From an uncultured Pseudomonadota bacterium (GTDB lineage Bacteria; Pseudomonadota; Alphaproteobacteria; RF32; CAG-239): a stretch of DNA of 64,000 nt. The stretch's first letter is position 1. Each line of letters starts with the position of its first letter. The position numbers and the translations under genes are program-made. This document shows, in pieces, positions 62,032 through 64,000 of the stretch. Where the stretch lies: assembly GCA_902763535.1 (NCBI GenBank), contig CACWSG010000005.1, forward strand, positions 62,001 through 126,000, written 5' to 3'. The notes under the pieces were generated by a model. The model did not search any database. It was not told the origin of the DNA and worked only from the letters and a program-made list of their open reading frames with translations.

Positions 62032-63483
62032 TTATCCAACAATAACCTCATTTATTTGCGTTTTATCATCTTTTTTGGTATCGCTCTCCTCTTCAGCTTG
62101 ATTTGAGGCTTCTGCTCCCTTATCTGACGAAGATGCTTCTTGAGCGGGAGCTTCTTCTGCTGTGCTCTTTTTATTTTCCTGTTCTTTTACCTCATAATTA
62201 CAAACATCGGTAACTAAAGCATTGTCATTGTTGTAGCGACGTTCAATTTTGAAGTTAACATTCTGCATGATTTTTTCCATAGTTTCAGTTTCCAAAGTCG
62301 TTAACTCCATTTGAATTATCTTAGAGACCATATCTATTTGCAATAATGTATTGTCTATTGCGGTTTGGACTGTTTCTGATTTACCTTCAGCAGTTTCTCC
62401 CAACTCTAAATCCGATGAAGAATCATTGGCCGGATCAACCGAATCTGACAAGTAGACATTCGCTTGATTAAAACCGGCAACATTGCTGACTTCTATATCT
62501 TCGTTAATTTGAGCAATGCGTTTTTCCGAAGCGGCAATAGTATCAGCAATATCTATACTGGGACTGTATTTTTGCTGAGCGGCTGCTACTATCTCAATTG
62601 GTGTTTGTGTTTGCTCTGCTGGAGTTTGATTGCTGTTACTGTTGCTGCTTTTATTTGTTTTTTTATTATTCTTCTTATCTTCATCTTCTTTGAGTTTTGA
62701 TTTTAATTCCAAAACTTCAGCAATATTTTTTTCTCTTCGTTTAACAATTCCAGCCGTAGTTTCTGCAAACTGTTTATCAATTGTGATAATATCTCGAGCA
62801 AGTTTTTCTTTAATTTGAATTTTGCCTGCTTCCAATTGTATAATATATTGTGTCATTTGTAACTCTTCGGCTTCCATTTGTCCCTTTTGAAGTAAATCTG
62901 CGCTTGCAGCCATCTTTTTATGATCTTCTTTCATAATTTTCAAATCTTCTTTTGCCATTTCAATTTTGCCGTTGAGCGTGTCGGTATCAATCTCAGCTTG
63001 ATTTTTTAAGTTATTAATGCGATTTTCGCGATATTCATCAAGCTGAGTTATTTTGATGGCATCATCGGCAATGGCGCGAGTAAGCTGGACAATCTTATAA
63101 GTCTTTGAATCTTTAATTGATCCCATAAATCTTTTGGCATTTCCTGCCATTTTCACAGCACCGGCCAAAAACTTGTATTTTTGAACATATTTTTGACATT
63201 TTTGAGATGGGGTTTCAACACCACTGTATTGTTCTTTTACACAATCTCGAACTTCTTTAATTTTCTTCAGTCCGTCACCTATACCTTTGGCTATTTTACT
63301 TTCATTAATACTGGTAATTTTTGCTTGCACCAAAATAATTTTTTCTTGTATCCATGTACTTATTTTACCGGCAGTTTCCGCCAAACTAATTTCAAAAGGA
63401 ATAACAGCCTCAGCCTGTCGTAACGGGAAGGTCAAAAAAACTGCCAGAATAAATAAAAACCATATATTACATATTTTATGCAT
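62032..63483 (-). CDS. Secreted coiled-coil protein of the secretion cluster
   Basis: The 483-residue protein has a signal peptide (WFLFILAVFLTFPLRQAEA). Helical, Lys/Glu-rich coiled coils fill most of it (IDTDTLNGKIEMAKEDLKIM), and the C-terminus is acidic (EESDTKKDDKTQINEVI). It may be VirB5-like in position but shows no certain match. Its ribosome site (GGAGG) lies within the end of the upstream gene, 5 bp away, so they are coupled. Confidence 0.65.
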   Translation of the reverse strand: MHKICNIWFLFILAVFLTFPLRQAEAVIPFEISLAETAGKISTWIQEKIILVQAKITSINESKIAKGIGDGLKKIKEVRDCVKEQYSGVETPSQKCQKYVQKYKFLAGAVKMAGNAKRFMGSIKDSKTYKIVQLTRAIADDAIKITQLDEYRENRINNLKNQAEIDTDTLNGKIEMAKEDLKIMKEDHKKMAASADLLQKGQMEAEELQMTQYIIQLEAGKIQIKEKLARDIITIDKQFAETTAGIVKRREKNIAEVLELKSKLKEDEDKKNNKKTNKSSNSNSNQTPAEQTQTPIEIVAAAQQKYSPSIDIADTIAASEKRIAQINEDIEVSNVAGFNQANVYLSDSVDPANDSSSDLELGETAEGKSETVQTAIDNTLLQIDMVSKIIQMELTTLETETMEKIMQNVNFKIERRYNNDNALVTDVCNYEVKEQENKKSTAEEAPAQEASSSDKGAEASNQAEEESDTKKDDKTQINEVIVG

Positions 63484-63488
63484 ACAAA

Positions 63489-64000
63489 TTATCCTCCGCT
63501 TTTAAGGCCGCATATTTCTTTTTCAGCATCATATTCGTAGTCATTATACACATTACCGGATAAATTAGTAATTTTCTTAATATTGCTGAGAGCCGCCGTG
63601 CGCGATTCCAAAGATACTATAATATTCAGTCGATTGGCTATGTTGGCTAATCTTGCAATTATCTGACGGTTCATTAAGCTAAGTTCTGCTGTGCTGGTCG
63701 TTACATCATCAGGTGTTTCCTGATCAATTTCAAAATTAGCTTTCACCGCTTGAAAGTACAATTCTGAAGCATAGCGCCCCAACAATGTTTGGGTATTATT
63801 AATCGTTTGCATAACTTGGTCAGCACCTGGTTTCATTGTCTTTATAACACGACAACGATTATAACCAGTGTTGCCGATGTCATCATCTCCCATCGGTGTA
63901 AGCCATAAATGATCAGGCTGTCCCTTAATTTTTTTACCGGCAAAAGCCTCAGGAATTAAGGAAATAGACAATATCAAACTGATGACTATCAAACTAATTT
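63489..64000 (-). CDS. Secreted protein, 5' end beyond the window
   Basis: At least 167 residues in frame to the right edge. The hydrophobic stretch IVISLILSISLIPEAFAGKK looks like the end of a signal peptide whose basic start would lie outside the window; the TTG at 63992 is therefore doubtful. The mature part is helical (NRQIIARLANIANRLNIIVS) with Cys residues. No family is recognised. It is upstream of, and coupled with, the other secreted proteins. Confidence 0.6.
   Translation of the reverse strand, partial: ISLIVISLILSISLIPEAFAGKKIKGQPDHLWLTPMGDDDIGNTGYNRCRVIKTMKPGADQVMQTINNTQTLLGRYASELYFQAVKANFEIDQETPDDVTTSTAELSLMNRQIIARLANIANRLNIIVSLESRTAALSNIKKITNLSGNVYNDYEYDAEKEICGLKSGG

Overview
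The window comes from an AT-rich alphaproteobacterium, most likely one of the uncultured, host- or gut-associated, low-oxygen lineages. This is inferred from gene content: a nitrogen-type PEP phosphotransferase (ptsP), RodZ-like and MlaC proteins, a class III ribonucleotide reductase, a flavodiiron protein, and prepilins whose processing region reads GRSMVEML. I could not search databases, so no taxon is claimed.

Layout. 1-568 is an intergenic stretch with a possible structured transcript. 569-21856 is mostly core metabolism and information processing: a degenerate DEAD-box-like protein, a cupin, ptsP, a rodZ-like gene, prfA, dnaE, two membrane proteins, a thioredoxin-like protein, aminopeptidase P, prmA, an esterase, an amino-acid binding protein, mlaC, gltX, cysS and a flavodiiron protein. 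21855-26130 is the anaerobic ribonucleotide reductase operon (nrdD, a separate glycyl-radical subunit, nrdG) with two NrdR boxes. A hypothetical gene has been inserted at its 3' end between two copies of one terminator.

26845-33200 is an accessory region. It starts at tRNA-Pro(GGG), flanked by a decayed tRNA copy and by two tRNA 3' ends interrupted by a structured palindromic element. Beyond lie hypothetical genes, an editing-domain-less threonyl-tRNA synthetase preceded by a threonine-codon-rich leader peptide, a 17-residue-repeat membrane protein, and an HNH-DnaQ exonuclease fusion divergent from a WYL regulator. 33225-39919 returns to mixed genes, including marC, ftsY, mtaB and an outer-membrane barrel protein.

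39995-64000 is one long minus-strand cluster that encodes an envelope-spanning type IV secretion machine: two VirB8-like proteins, a VirB7-like small lipoprotein, VirB9 with a C-terminal SPOR-like domain, VirB10 divided between two very large proteins built from 17-residue repeats, and VirB11. It also holds large secreted coiled-coil proteins upstream and a secretin-like lipoprotein and a prepilin downstream. VirB4, VirB6 and VirD4 are not in the window.

The strongest new leads are the predicted threonine leader/attenuator on the short thrS, the split repeat-stalk VirB10, the stand-alone glycyl-radical subunit of NrdD, the palindromic insertions in tRNA T-loops, and the gene inserted at a duplicated terminator.
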